Assembly (NCBI GenBank): GCA_022605955.1
Contig: JAKCOZ010000014.1
Span: forward strand, 16,870,001 to 16,934,000
Reading direction: 5' to 3'
Length of the DNA stretch: 64,000 nt
Origin: Rallus limicola
Taxonomy: Eukaryota > Chordata > Aves > Gruiformes > Rallidae
Under the pieces are notes generated by a model that saw nothing but the letters and a program-made list of their open reading frames with translations, had not been told where the DNA came from and made no database searches. Positions within the stretch are counted from its first letter, which is position 1, and each line of letters begins with the position of its first letter. This document shows, in pieces, positions 38,393-51,414 of this stretch. The position numbers were made by a program, and so were the translations under genes.

Positions 38393-41214
38393 CAGATGGA
38401 GTTTAGAAGTTCCAGAACCAATTGTTTTAATTCATGTGAAAAAAAAAAAAAAGCTGGTATATTTAGTGAAAAATAGTAACTTTTCAATTAGTTTGGTTTT
38501 TTTTTTGGAGGGGGGAGAACATGCAAGACCCTCCAAAAATACATCCTCACTACAAAAAAAAAATCTGTGAAATAGTTAAGAACCACTAATACTGCTATCT
38601 TCATAGATGTTGTATGGATTAATATGGCTCTTGAATCACAGCCCTATCCAACAGAATTCTCTTAAAGACAGCTCTTCAGGCGGGCATTGGTCTGGCTTCA
38701 TTTGCATTCGGGTGACCCTCTTCAGAAAAGAGAGTTTATCTCAACTTCTTTGTTGAGTAGGTGGGTTCCTAAAACAGGGATGTTGGAAAGACATCTTTGT
38801 AGTTCTCCTTCATCTGTGCTTTCCCAGCTGGGTCCACAATAGAGAAGTCAAATACTTTGTGTAAAAAGGGAAAAGAGAGGGCAGAAACCTATTTAGAAAC
38901 ACACAAACTCCTTAAGTGCTACATCAGTGCCAACACCAACTTCCTCAGTGACCCAATAACATTTAAAGAGTTTTCACTAAATCCTTTCCAAATGTTACAA
39001 CATGGCTCTAATTTCAGCTTTGATCATGAGCTAGCCTGAATTGCCATTGGAGGATGCAATAAAATCAGCCCCCACACAGAACAGACCCAGTTCGGCACAG
39101 CTAAAACACCAGAAGGGAACATCACCCATCGTAGCAGACACACTCCCACCCAGCTTTCCCCACATACATCTGTGTCTAGAGGACTCCACTGACAATGGGT
39201 ATAATTTTGAGGCATTTTCAGTGCATGGAGGTGACAGCTGCTCATTGTAGGATGGATGGGAGAGGCCCTACTCTTACCTAAAGGAGCCTGGCAAAAGTCT
39301 TGCAAAAATCCTACAGAGCATTTCTTCCCTTAATTCCTCATTTTTAGGCACTTTCCCACAGGAGAAGGTGGGTCATGATGGGAGGAGAGGAAAGGACTAA
39401 GTGCTTGGGAGCACATGGAGCAATGATTTAAGTAGGACACTTGCTAGCAAGGACAAGAGCAACAGAGAAAATTAAAGACGTCTCTTTAGAAAGTTCTCTG
39501 CAGTGCAATTTCCTGCTAATCAATGCAGCAAGAATGTTTGCAACATCAAGCCATAGTTTACCAACCTGTTCTTGTAAGTTTGCACAGTTTGTAGAGAAGT
39601 CACTGTTTCACCAAACCAGGGCAGGGAAGATGCACAAGCCATCTGCTTTTTGCTTCCGTCTTGACGAGCCTTTTGCTCATCCTTCTCACAAGGGACGAAG
39701 GAATATTTCTGCTCAATGGAAAATTAGACCATTTACTCAAATGTCCACCCCTTATCTAGTGCTGATAAAATGCCTGGCAGCAGTAAAGACACAGCAGATC
39801 AAGAGTGTATATGTGGGTATAGAGGAGGAGGAGCAGGAACCATTCAGCTCCATGATCTCACCTACACAGCATCTGGAGTAAAATGGCAGCTATGGCACAC
39901 ACTAGCCCTGATGCATGGTCAAATCATGCTATCAGGCCTGTGTGGCCTCACAGGGATGTCTCCTTAGGCACTATCACACTTCCCTCTCTGCTCTGTCTTG
40001 GCCCCCACCTGGTGCTTTTGCATGTCTGAGCATCACTAAGTTGAATTGTGCTTGAGGTTCAGGTGCAAGTCTGCATTTTACAAGATTGTGAAATCCCCTG
40101 GGCTTTGGCTTTTCCTTGATATAAACACAAAGGGGACAACTCACTCCTCTAGTGGCTAAAAATCTTTCCCCAAGTCATCAGGGAGACCTGATGGAGGTGG
40201 CTGTCCCCAGTGACTGAACAGATCTGCAGCAAGAGCAGCTGAACTGGGCTGCTGGGGCATGGCAATGGGCAGCACAGAGCTGAGGAGTGGCTTCCTTCCA
40301 CAGAGCCACACCAGGTCCTTGCCCAACACTCACCTCAGGCATCCATCCCACTGGGCACGAGCTTTGCATTCCCTTGGTGCTTTGTTTGGGCCCCACACAA
40401 CATGCAGAGAGTTGCAGCCACCTTCAAAATCCTCCATCTGGACTCGTCAGTAAGTACATTTTCCTGCAGGACTTTTTAAGAAGCACATTTCTCAGCAGGA
40501 CCTAAATGTTACTGCTACTTACGGTGCGACCAAACTGCAGAGGGCTTTTACAGGCAACCAAGGACGTAAATACACCTACCCCAAAGTGCTTCACGGCTTC
40601 AGTAGGATGAGATGAGCTGTCTGCAGAGGTGAGCCAAGATTTTCCAGAGGGAACCAGTGCCATTCCACTGAGACATAATATTTTGGTGCGCTTCAAGGAG
40701 ACGAGGTGGACTGTGGGACTCAACCTATGAGATCTTTCATACAGTGTCACGCTGGAGTGCCCAGGTCTGCTCCACTGGCTGGAAAACTGGCCCTGCACCT
40801 GGGGTCCTCCTTTGGATTCTGCAGATAAGTTGTGGGAACGGGGGTCTCAACACCCCCAGGGCTACCCCCACTGTCCCACCTGGCAGGGTAGGCTTTTACC
40901 AAAACTCTATAAGCATTTTTTGATAATAGCAGGCATGGCAAAGACTTGGATTTCTCTTTCTGCACCCCCAGACTGTAAAGCCTAAACCATGTCTTGCTCC
41001 CCCTCTTCCGCTCCTCTGAAAAGAAACCCAGCAATCATCGGCACAATGGCACTTTCTATTTCTGATGAGCCTGTGGAGAAAGCTCAACTGCAGAGTGAAT
41101 GGAAACCCGGCACCCAGACAGCAGAGTTTCTCTTTTTTTAATTTTAAATATTAACTGTATTCTGATTTATGCCAGTTGATCCATCCCCAATCAACAGGGG
41201 GGTGCTGAGCCGCG

Positions 41215-41315
41215 CCGATGGAGCCAACGTGCAGCAGCTGTCTTCCTGTTATTTTCACCTCTTTAAAGCCTCCCACCACCTCTCTTGCAGACACTCATTT
41301 GAACTCCACTTAATT
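41215..41315 (+). repeat. Segment similar to 42513-42600 (undefined repeat, copy 1)
   Basis: It shares, in the same order and orientation with the segment 1.3 kb downstream: GGAGCCAACGTGCAGCAG, a CCTGTTATTTTCACCTCT block, CAGACACT and CCACTTAATTCA. This suggests either a low-copy interspersed repeat or an old local duplication. I cannot name a family. Confidence 0.4.
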
Positions 41316-42512
41316 CATGCATATAAAAGGGGGGGAAAAAAAGGATTCAGATTGATGCTATAAATAATTCACAGATGGCTTTATCCAACACGGGTGAAAA
41401 TCAGAAAGGCTAAAGTCCTATCCTCTCTTTCGTGTTAAACCTAAGTTGTCTATCAGGAGAGGGAGAAATACATTATGTTGTGGGTGGAGGAGGGAGAGCA
41501 GAGGAACCTGGACTGGCGTGATAAAACCAGTCCACCCTTCACTAAAGAGGCAGAGACAAACATCTGGGGATAGAAGCTTTATCAAGCTTCGATCACTTGG
41601 AAGCATTACTAGAGCTAGGACAATGATCTATTGGCTAAGGCTATATTTAATTTGCAACATCCCCAGATGATTCACAGCAACACAGGCTTTGCCTCTAGCC
41701 CCACACTACACAGTGGAACAAGGTTGCTTGTGACGGGGGATTAGGCTCTGCTCCCACAGGGAAAAACCAGCTGCTCTCCAGTGGGGAGAAAACTGGTCCA
41801 GCTTCTTAGAACAAAAAAATTGTGAGGCTGAACACAGGTCAAGGCTCGGAAGCTCAGTGGTGACAGCTTAACTAGGGACTCTCATAGGAAAGAAGTTATT
41901 GGAAATGTTTCTGGGGACATATCTCACAATACTTAGCAAAGAATCACGTGGTTTGTGACTTCTACAAGTGCAAGATTCCTACGAGCTGCCTCAGCCTGTG
42001 CCCGTGCTCCCCTGCCCAGAACCAGCACCACTGCTCACCTTCACTCACACACCCTGTGAGAGCTGGGCTGAGGAGTGACTAGTGAAAACCTGACGATGCA
42101 GCCCACTGAGATAGGCAGATCCAGCCAGTATTGCTAAAGATCACTGGCAGAAATAAAGCTAGCTTCAAGGCTGAATTTATGTTACAGATTATGACACCAG
42201 GGCTACAGCCACCTGTTTTGCACCGGTGTGAAACACAGCCAGCAGTTAAACCACAGCTGTAGTCAGGACCCATGAGATTGGCTTGCTGGGGATGGGAAGT
42301 GCACAGTGAGAATTTAGGTAGCACATTCACTTAAAAATATGTATATAGAATAAACCCTGTCCTTTCTGAATACGTAGTTGAGCAAAAAATGCTTTTATCA
42401 TTTTCTTTTTTGCCATTTCACAGTCATGAAGATCAACTTGCTGGGCTACACTTGACATATAGACAGCCTACAGTGGTTTTCACAGAGTCCCAGAAATGTT
42501 GGCCAAGCACTG

Positions 42513-42600
42513 CTGGGGCCAACATGCAGCAGTCACCTTCTCATCATTTGCACATCTCTGACTCTCCCTCAGACACTAGACTGAGCTTTACTTAATCTAC
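42513..42600 (+). repeat. Segment similar to 41215-41315 (undefined repeat, copy 2)
   Basis: GGGGCCAACATGCAGCAG, CTCATCATTTGCACATCTCT, CAGACACT and TTTACTTAATCTAC align with copy 1, with a gap of about 10 bp. It directly abuts the CR1 remnant that follows. Confidence 0.4.
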
Positions 42601-42608
42601 AGATTCTC

Positions 42609-42690
42609 AGTAACCTCTTCTAGTGTGGAGAAATATCCTCCTAATGTCCATCCTGAACCTCCCAAGCTGTAATTTGTGGACACTATCACA
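42609..42690 (-). mobile_element. Short CR1 remnant
   Basis: AGTGTGGAGAAATATCCTCC, TAATGTCCATCCTGAACCTC and CCAAGCTGTAATTTG resemble the reverse complement of the CR1 segment encoding LRxDIRxxFFTE. No 3' tail or upstream part is attached. Confidence 0.5.
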
Positions 42691-43404
42691 GCTCACATAT
42701 GAGTATGAGGAGCAGAATGCAAAGACCTAATTCCAACAGACCAGGTCAGAGCTTTTTCAAGACTGCCTTAAGTTTCTTACACCAAAATTTTAGATACATA
42801 AATAAATAGCCAAATAATTTGAAATAACTAGCTAATGAGATGTCCATACTTGGAAAATAACCAAAATTTAATTTAGGAGACTCAATTTAGGTGCTTATTT
42901 TTAAAAAGTCAGTCAATACAAGCAGAACATGAAGTGCAGCCAGGCTTTTAAATTTTATTTAAGCTTTCTGTTTCACATTGTTCAGTCTTTTCAGTCTGTT
43001 GTTTTTTTTCCCATTGATCCCAAAACCGACACAGATCTAACTCCAACTACCCAGGATAGGATACAGCACTTTGTAGGGGCCACCAGCCTTTAGGATTCTC
43101 CTTCACTCACCAGGGGTTCAGCTAAATTACCTCCATAGAGAGAGGCTGACTCAGGGGAGCGGTGTGGTTCCTCTGGCTCCTCTCTTGCAGTCTTCAGTGG
43201 CTCTTCCAGGCAAAGACTGCCCAGAAGCACAGCAGTGGAAGCAAAGGAGAAGGTCTTTTGCCACTGGACCCACTAAGGCCTTAGGTAACATAAGCAGCAC
43301 TTGTTATTGCTGCTGCAGCTTTTATAATTAATGATTGTAAGTAGTAATATTAGACTCTGAATAAGGATTTCCAGAGATGATCCTCAACAGTGAGCAGATA
43401 GGTC
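42691..43404. other. Intergenic sequence, nothing recognised
   Basis: AT-rich sequence with no supported feature. Confidence 0.55.
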
Positions 43405-43684
43405 ACATTAGCTGGTCTCTTCAGCCAGGTGACAGGAGATAGGACAAAGGGAAATGGCACAAACCTGTGCCAGGGCAGCTTCAGATTAGATGTCAGGAAA
43501 AAAATCTTCACTGAAAGAGCTGTCAGGGCATGGAACAGGCTGTCCAGGGAGGTGGTTGAGTCACCTTCCCTGGATGTGTTCAAAAAAAGGGTAGAGGAGG
43601 CACTTAGGGATATGGTTTAGCACAGGATGGGAATGTTTGGACTTGATGATCTCAAAGGTCTTTTCCAACCTAGTGATTCCGTAA
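43405..43684 (+). mobile_element. CR1 3'-end fragment with last 60 pol codons
   Basis: A frame from 43429 to 43620 reads [20 protein letters not shown], then [20 protein letters not shown] and ends LRDMV-stop, the CR1 pol C-terminus. The 3' UTR follows (GGACTTGATGATCTCAAAGG, CTTTTCCAACCTAGTGATTC) and ends at about 43684. It is 5'-truncated to about 280 bp and the frame is still open. Confidence 0.93.
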
Positions 43685-46661
43685 AAAGGCATCATCTTTC
43701 GATCAGGGGAAGCCCATTCAACCTAAGCAACAAGAGCCACATAAAAAGTAAATATTTGGAAGTACAGGGCCACCTTGATTTGCACCTCAATTAGACAGTG
43801 ACATGTAAGATGGTGGGGAAAAAATGTGTGGCCAACCTGCAATGGAAAGGAATGGAGTATTAAGATCTGTTGTGATAATGTAACTTGGAAAGAGAGCTTG
43901 TCTTCCCCTCTCTCTCTCATTTTCTTGGCACGGACACTTGTGGGACTGCAGAGACTAGGATTGGATGTAAATTGAATTTAACAAGATACTTCATACACTG
44001 TTTCGATTTCACAATGTTTGTGATAACATGAGGCTAATTAAAGTGAAAGACAGCAAGAAACTGTTAAGTTTCCTTTTTTAAAAAAGAAAATAATAATTAA
44101 CTTATTTTTGCTTTCTGATTTTTTTAAATACTCTGAACTCTGCACACAAGTCTAGAGTAGCTCTTGTGATGCGGTTTTGCTAAGGCAACAGCAAAAATCT
44201 ATTCACTTTTTTCTTGTATCTGAGAGGCTGCACTGCTCCCTGCTCTGCTGAAGAAGGCCTAACCCAGTGCATGAATACAGACAGCAGCACACAGGTAACT
44301 CTGGCTGAGCCGTTCTACCCTGCCCGCAGGGAGCTCCAGCCTCCCCTCCGGCCTGGACCTGCTGCAGAGAAGCCTCTCCGAACAGCCGAGATGGTTTGGT
44401 TGGCTCATGGTTGGTTTGCTCAATGGACCCTGTAAATAAGATGGTGCATAGCCCGTGTGATTTGCTAGTGAACACTGAGAACAACTCCAGGGCCATGGGG
44501 GACATTTGTGGACTGCGAGAAAGGGAAACAGCTCTGGGCTCGGGGTGGGGGATTTGCCAGTGCTCCCCATGGAGTCGATAACTGGCAGAGCTTCACCACA
44601 GGGGCAGGGTGGTGAGTACCATGGCCTTAGTGGCCCACCGGAACCGGCACAGGATAGAACACTGGGCAAGCTACAACCCATCTTGAAGGGTAAAATGGAG
44701 GTGAGGAAAATTTTCCAACAAGCAGCCAGGTTCCTACTGTCGCTGCCAGCCCTGCACACCCCGTAATTAGATGACCTGAAATTTTTCCACGCTGAAGAAT
44801 AGCTTGCTCTCTCTGCATAGTAATTGCAAGTCCCCCAGGACCCGCTTGGCTTCGTTGCTTTGCAGCCTGTGCTGCTGCAACTCATTTGAAAACTAGACTA
44901 CATCGCCTCAGAACACCAAGGAGAGTTAACTGCATCTGTCCATGCACAGCACAAGCAGAAGGTCTCCTGGTTTTTTTAGCAATATGAGGCAATATAAAGA
45001 ATGAACTTCTTTGGCTGATAGTAAGGGTCTGGCCAGTTTATAGATGGATGAACTTACTGAAAACCCAAGAACCTGAGCCCGTAGTTCAAACTAATATTGT
45101 AACCCGCAGCATTCCACAGTTACTGCATGCATCTTAACAACAGAAACAACTGAAAGAAGACAGAGAAGCACCAACTTTTCTAACATTATCATCAGGTAAT
45201 TGTCCAGGATTCACATAAAACTTTTTCAGGCTTGTTTTTTTTTTTTCTTCCCAGCCTGGATTTAGCTCAAATTCTCTATTGTCCACACATTTTTTTGGGT
45301 GTAATTAATGTCGTTTAGAGCATAGAGTTCTCCAAAGCATTCAGTGTCAGCTTACCTGTGTTCCCATGGGAACCAATGAACATGTGTGGAGCAAACAGAA
45401 ACAAAACAATGCTGCCAGCTTTCCTGAGATGCAGCACCCAGATGCTCATGTCTATAGCCACACCTCTGAAGTGAGTCCTGCCAGTCAGCCTGCCAAATAG
45501 CAAAGAAAAGGGGCTCTTCAGCTGTCCACTGGGAGCGCGACCAAGTAGACACCATTACATACATTAACCAGAGTGACCTGAGGATGGGGAGCTGCTGGCA
45601 AACAAAACACAGAATTCTGTGACTTGAAACATGTTCACAGATGTTCACGACATCTGCAGAGCCCTCAGACCAGAATTATTCCCTGTGCTAGAGCAAGGAG
45701 GGACTCCCAGGATGTGACAAGAGTTGTGACATAGTATTTGGTTCTGTAGGGCTCCACAGAGGTTGCAGCATTGGGATCAGTTTTGAGGTTGGAGAAACAA
45801 CCTTGCTGTCACCTCCCAGTCACAGGGAAGCACTTAAGCTGGTCAGGAGCACACACTCTCCAGAGCTAGAAGCACATGCAGTCCTGAAGTCCTCCAGTAA
45901 AAACCATGTCTCAATCACTGCTTTCCTGGTCACCCCCACTTATCCCAGTGCTTCAGGAGAAGTACTGCCTTGGCAAAGCCTGCCCTCCACTTTCTTTTCA
46001 GCTGTCACTGAGGAGACGTTCAAGGTGTACAACCACATTCACTCCTTTCATACAGGTTCACTTGGGTCAGGCTTTGCATGAAATGTCTATTTCTACATAG
46101 ATTAAAATTTTACAAAAGAAAAGTGTGGGTTTTTTGCACTGAAATAGTATCAAATTAGGAATTACAGCTAGAAATTGTGTAGCATTAGGAATTTGTATCT
46201 ATGCAAAGTAGATTTTAGTTAACTTTGACTATTTAGTTACCTAATCTGTGAACCTGTAAAATCTGCAGCTGGAGCCCATCTCTAGTCTGTAAGCTAATCA
46301 ATCCTGGAGAATTTTAATTTATGCTTTTGCATATTTGAACTCACAAAGTGCAAAAATGGTTAGATCCTGCCCTGCTGGTCCCTATTTCAAATGCAAAGGA
46401 AAATGGAACAAAGCAGAGAAGGCAAGAAGCAGCTGAGGAGAAGCAGGTTAAATGAACGTGAAATAAAATCGACCCTCCAGCTCTCTGTGATGAAGGAGCC
46501 ACGGTTCCTGTTTCTCACAGGACAAAACTCAAGCCTGTGGACTTCCACGTGCAGAACCCAAGCACCACTGCTGTCACACCAAACCTGTGTTTTGCCTGGT
46601 AACAGCTGATTGGGGATTACAGAGCTGGCTGGCAGTTACAACAACATACTGAGGCAAAGCA

Positions 46662-46730
46662 GAAAAAAAAAAAAAAAAAGAAAAAAAAAAAAACAGTAAA
46701 AGAAGGGAAAAAAAGAAAAAAAGAGTTGAA
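46662..46730. repeat. A-rich simple repeat
   Basis: Runs of 17 and 13 A residues are followed by AAAG/GAAAA-rich sequence. No processed pseudogene body was recognised upstream. Confidence 0.85.
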
Positions 46731-48830
46731 GAAGGCCTAGCTGGTATTATATTAGCACCTTTTAAGATTTTTGTCCATCAACAGTTTTCTAGAGATGTTA
46801 ACATAATCAGTGCTGCATAAAAACTGGCAGGAAGGCACAGACATGGTCAGGCACAGAGCCTGTCAGACACTGTTACATTCCAAGGAAACCCATATAAGTA
46901 CCAGGAGCAGGACTATGATGCCCGACATCCCACGACATCAAGCACCAGAGGAGTAGCTACATATAGCATTGATCCTACATTCCCTCTCTAGTCAAAAATT
47001 TCTCTGAGGCTGATATGAGGTACGTACAAAATGCAAGATGAAGCCTTTCCCCTATTAAAATCCTTCCACAAAACTTTCTCTTCCTCCACCCATCTGTGTA
47101 TTGCACCTTCTCTATCCCTTGTTGGCTGTTGCAGAAAGTTCACTGGCCATAACACACCCAACAAATCACAGGCAATAATTAAGTTTGTTATTAAATGACT
47201 GACAGCTGCTGCCACGGGGAGGCAAATAGAGACAAATGAGAGGAGGATGGAGGGGCAGGGGCTGATGGATACCTCAGCACAGATTGTCCTCGGATTGCGC
47301 TCAGCTTTCAAAACTCAAGGTCCATATGTCCTGCTGGCTCTGCACCAAAATACTCTCAGTACCAGGAGTGCACAGCAGCCAGCACAGCACGCAGGGAACT
47401 ACTTAAGATAGATAATAGGAATTGCCAAGGATGGGGCTTAAATTTAAATCCTTCCCCTTAATCAGGGAACGAAAGCCTAGCTGTGGGTGACTGGCAGGCA
47501 CTCTCCTCAGCAAAATATTCAGTGCCTGGCTTCCTGAATAATCTGACAATTATGTGCCTGAATTTCTCCTTTTGAGAGGGTCGCTTATCTTTTCAGCTGG
47601 GTTAAAGCAGACTTGTGAAGGTGTGGGGTCTCTTTATCCCTCATCTTCCTCCAGCCTTGCCCTTCTGAGAGTTTATCTATCCGATTTTATCAGGTCATAC
47701 TCTCAGACGATGCCCAGCCAGATCCTTTCAATGCAGTTCTTAGCTACAAACACTTCCCAGATTTACTACCCACGTCCATCCTGGCTTTACAGCCTCTTCC
47801 CTCACTCCCATCAACCTGCAGCATAAAGCTACGTTTTCTCTCCAGTCAGCCAAACTCCTTTCTGCAAATTCCTCTGCTGGCTCTCAGTGCCTGCTAAGGT
47901 GGGCTGTGCACCCTGCTTACACACTCACTCCCTCCCAGCTCCTCCCCATCACTTTCAGGTGTGGTGCTCTCACTGAGGCACAGCTGTAACAACATGCCCA
48001 GCCCTCAGCTGCCAGACCTTTTACTCTCTCCTCCACGCACCTTTTCTGAGCAGCCTCTACCTCTCCAGGATCTCACAAAACACCTGCCCTATTTCATTTA
48101 TATTCCATGGCTGAGGGATAAATCTTGCTGTTTACTGACATCTCCAGACTTGTGCTCTCCTGAAGCCACTGCTCAATGGCATAAATTTAAAGACATGTAA
48201 CCGCATTTAGTAAGGTAAGGATCTGTGGTTGTAAAAATACTTTATAAATAAAGAACCGGGCACTAATAATTCATTAGGTTTCCTAAACGTGCTTTAACAG
48301 ATGAGCTACTTAGACATTTATAAAATGGCAATTATTTTAATTTGACATTTAGTAACTATGAAATTGTTTTGTCAAAAATCTCTCTGTGCTTGCAAATAAG
48401 CAATTACTTTTAATCATCCACAATAACACTCATTAAGTGATTAAGAGATGACGACCAGTTAAAACACTGGCTTCAGTGAGAACAGATGACACCAGCTGAT
48501 GATACTTCTGATACAGGCTGCATTTCAGACGAGAGTAAGTTTTGTGTTCACATCAAAGCACACATTTTGGACATCAGTAAACATGATGGATCTGACCGTG
48601 GGGGATGTGCCATAGGGGAGGAGGCCAATACTTTTTCTTACATGTCTACGCTGAAGTTTCATGACTCTTTGTTCTTTTTTTTGTCTCTCTTCCTTCAAAG
48701 AGTGCAGATAACAGGCTGCTTTGCCAACTGGAGCGGTTTCACTGAACTGTAAACAGGAGATGCTTGAAAGCTTGTCACGGAGTCTCCTGATCAGAAACGA
48801 ACAAACAGCGAGCGCTGGAGGACAGACAGG

Positions 48831-48858
48831 ACACACACACACACACACACACACACAC
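48831..48858. repeat. (AC)14 microsatellite
   Basis: Twenty-eight uninterrupted bases of AC repeat, likely length-polymorphic. Confidence 0.95.
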
Positions 48859-51414
48859 GAACACTGATGTTTAGGCTATTCAGCTACCCAGAGATGGAGA
48901 AGTTCACAGGCTTTAAGAGGAGCACTGTGCAGGGTACTCAGTAAGCAGTGCTTCCAAAACAACTTCTTGGTTTTTCAACAGCAGGAAAAGACAAAAATCT
49001 CCCTGAAACTCCTTTCAGCACAATGGCTGCACTGTTATATTGACAAATATCTTCCTGTAACAATGCTCAAAATGTTCTGCCTCCAGCACTTGAGGCTCCT
49101 GAAGGCTGATGGCCTTGGGCTCAGAGCTTCGGCCTTCAGGATTCAAGGTGGGTGAGGAGGTTTGGATATTTCACTGCATATTCTCTGCAGGGGTGAAATA
49201 GCAGGTTAGAAACGATCTGGCAATTTCACAGAGTACAACTGATTTTCTCTTTAAGTGGCATACTGGGAGAGCAGTTCTCAGTTGACCTGTGATCAAGGGG
49301 AACAGATGATGGGGGAAGTGAAAGCAAATCTGTGTCTTTCCTGTCTGGGTATTTCTCCATATGCAGCTCAAAAATTTCAGGCCAAGTAAAGGAAAATTTC
49401 AGGCTAACCTGAGGAACTACATGGAAGCTCCTGAGGAAAATCTCCTTTTGGAGCCAGATGGTGTGATTTGAGAACAAACCAGCAGACAAAAATGCCTTTC
49501 TTGCAAACTGTAGAGAAAGGTACTGTGATTTTGAAGCACCTGCACTATGTGAGAATTCTCTTATCACCTACTGCCAAATTCTCTCATGTATATTTTGTGT
49601 GATGGTGAGAAGATGTATTTTAAACAAGACCAAAATCCCAAAAATGTAATTAATGCTGCAAGTTCACTTTCAGGCAGGATTTGGTGTGAATCTGTGGAAT
49701 GCTGATTTTTGAGGTGCCACAGGCAGAAAAGCCTCTGCTTCAGCAATGTTAACCTTTCTTCTTGATCTTCTAGGAATAAAAAAAGAAAGTTGTATAAAAT
49801 GTCTGTCTTGCCCACGACAGATGAATCATACAGCTTTTCAATAGAGCAGCAGGTTGCCAAGGGACCCTCTTCAAGGTTATTGTTTTGAGTACCTGCAAAA
49901 AACACCACATTTTTTAAGGTTTTCTATCACTTTTCTAAGGAAATGAGGAAGGAGATGAAAACAGATGAAAACTCAACTTAGCTGACTGTTAAGAATGTGT
50001 CACTGAGGGAAACATGATATAGAGCACAATTTGGATGATATGAAATTGGTTTAATCCAATTTTTTGTTAACAACCTCCCCTTGCAATCCCACCCCTCCCA
50101 AATCCCCAAGAGCTGGATTCGTCCATGGTTTTGACTTCAAAATGTACAGCCTACACCAGAAGACTTTACACACCAGAATTAGAGACACAGCAGTAAGCAC
50201 CAGAGCACAGAAGGCGCCATCTCCAGTGACTACTCATAAGATTACAACAAATAATTCAAGCCATTGTCTGCATTCAGACTGAAAACCGCACTCGCTCTCT
50301 CAGCTCATTGCCTCTTGTGGGTTCTGTTCTGCTGCTCAAAGTTACTGCCATGAAAGTGAATGTTAACCCAGAAATCAGATTATTCACAAGCAGTGATTTC
50401 CAATTCATTGTGGGCAGTAGCTAGGTAGGAGCTCTAATTCCGCCAATTACTGCTTGCCCACTTGGATCAGAAAGCAAGAACATACCTCAGGTCTTTGGTA
50501 TTCAAATAGAAATGAGTCTATGGTGGATCAACCATACACGTAGGTGGGAACCCACACATGATATCCTGCTGGAAAGACAGAAGTGGGGTGAAGATACAGA
50601 GAACTAGGACATAATTAGTCCTCCCATTATCCTAGCCCCTGATGCTACTGGAAATCTTGTGACTCCCACCCTAGTGACACATTCACAATGGTGTGTAAAA
50701 TGAGGGGAAAGATGCAGGGAAGAGGTCACTGGCAGAACAAGAGGGGACAGAACCAGGGTGACAGTCCTCTGCAGTTCACATCACACATCTTTCTTGGTGC
50801 TTCCTGAGGCCATGTAATCCAGAGACAATCAGTCCTGAGGTACCCATTTAGTACCTGACACACCTCGCTGCAACACACGCTACGACATAGCTCCCAGAAA
50901 CAAATGCCAGCTTTCTACCTGTCCTGCTACCACACTTCAAACTCAGCAGAGCTGCACCCACTGAAATGAATTCTTTCTCTGGGGCAAGTAATCAACGTAA
51001 ATTCCTCCACCAGAAACCACACATTTTCTCCAAAACCAATAAATACCCAAGAGTAAGGGCAGAATTTTTGCATATTTTTTACAGCTGTTAAGTGTCATCG
51101 AGTGTGTTACATACATACATTGTACTGTGCTACACTAAGGTGTGTAACAGCACAGGGCAATTTGCTGCAGGTGAGAGAGGTTCATTAAATGCAATTAATA
51201 AGCACTATCTGTGCACTGATGGGCACAGGAGCTAATTATGAGAAGACATGATGTGCAAGTAATGCTTACAGCTATGAAACTGAGGCAGTCCCACAGGAAA
51301 TTTCAAGGAGATGTGGGAATGACATAAATCACAAGAATGATACAAGCCAAGCGATAGTTACAGACACAGCATGCACAAAATGAATGAACCCCACCACTGC
51401 CCTCACTGGTTATT

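Larger units (their letters stand above)
29988..42608. other. Long intergenic interval with minor repeats only
   Basis: No gene is supported. It holds a T-tract near 30012-30029, an AT/TATG-rich stretch at 36430-36540, a 25-bp tandem duplication at 38344-38392 and A- or T-runs near 38440 and 38490. Segments at about 31330-31560 and 33010-33380 look compact and repeat-free and could be conserved non-coding elements, but conservation cannot be seen from one genome. Confidence 0.55.
43685..51414. other. Intergenic interval, simple repeats only
   Basis: No gene is supported. A 208-codon frame on the - strand at 44259-44885 has no recognisable domain and overlaps open frames on the other strand, so I treat it as chance in GC-rich sequence. 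An A-rich tract and an AC microsatellite are listed separately. An acceptor-like T/C tract near 48670-48701 is not followed by a convincing exon. Confidence 0.55.

Noticed and set aside
44259..44885. 208-codon open frame on the - strand, the longest non-CR1 frame
   Set aside because: No recognisable domain, low-complexity Ser/Cys/Pro-rich composition, several open frames on the opposite strand, no clear splice or promoter context. Probably chance in GC-richer sequence.
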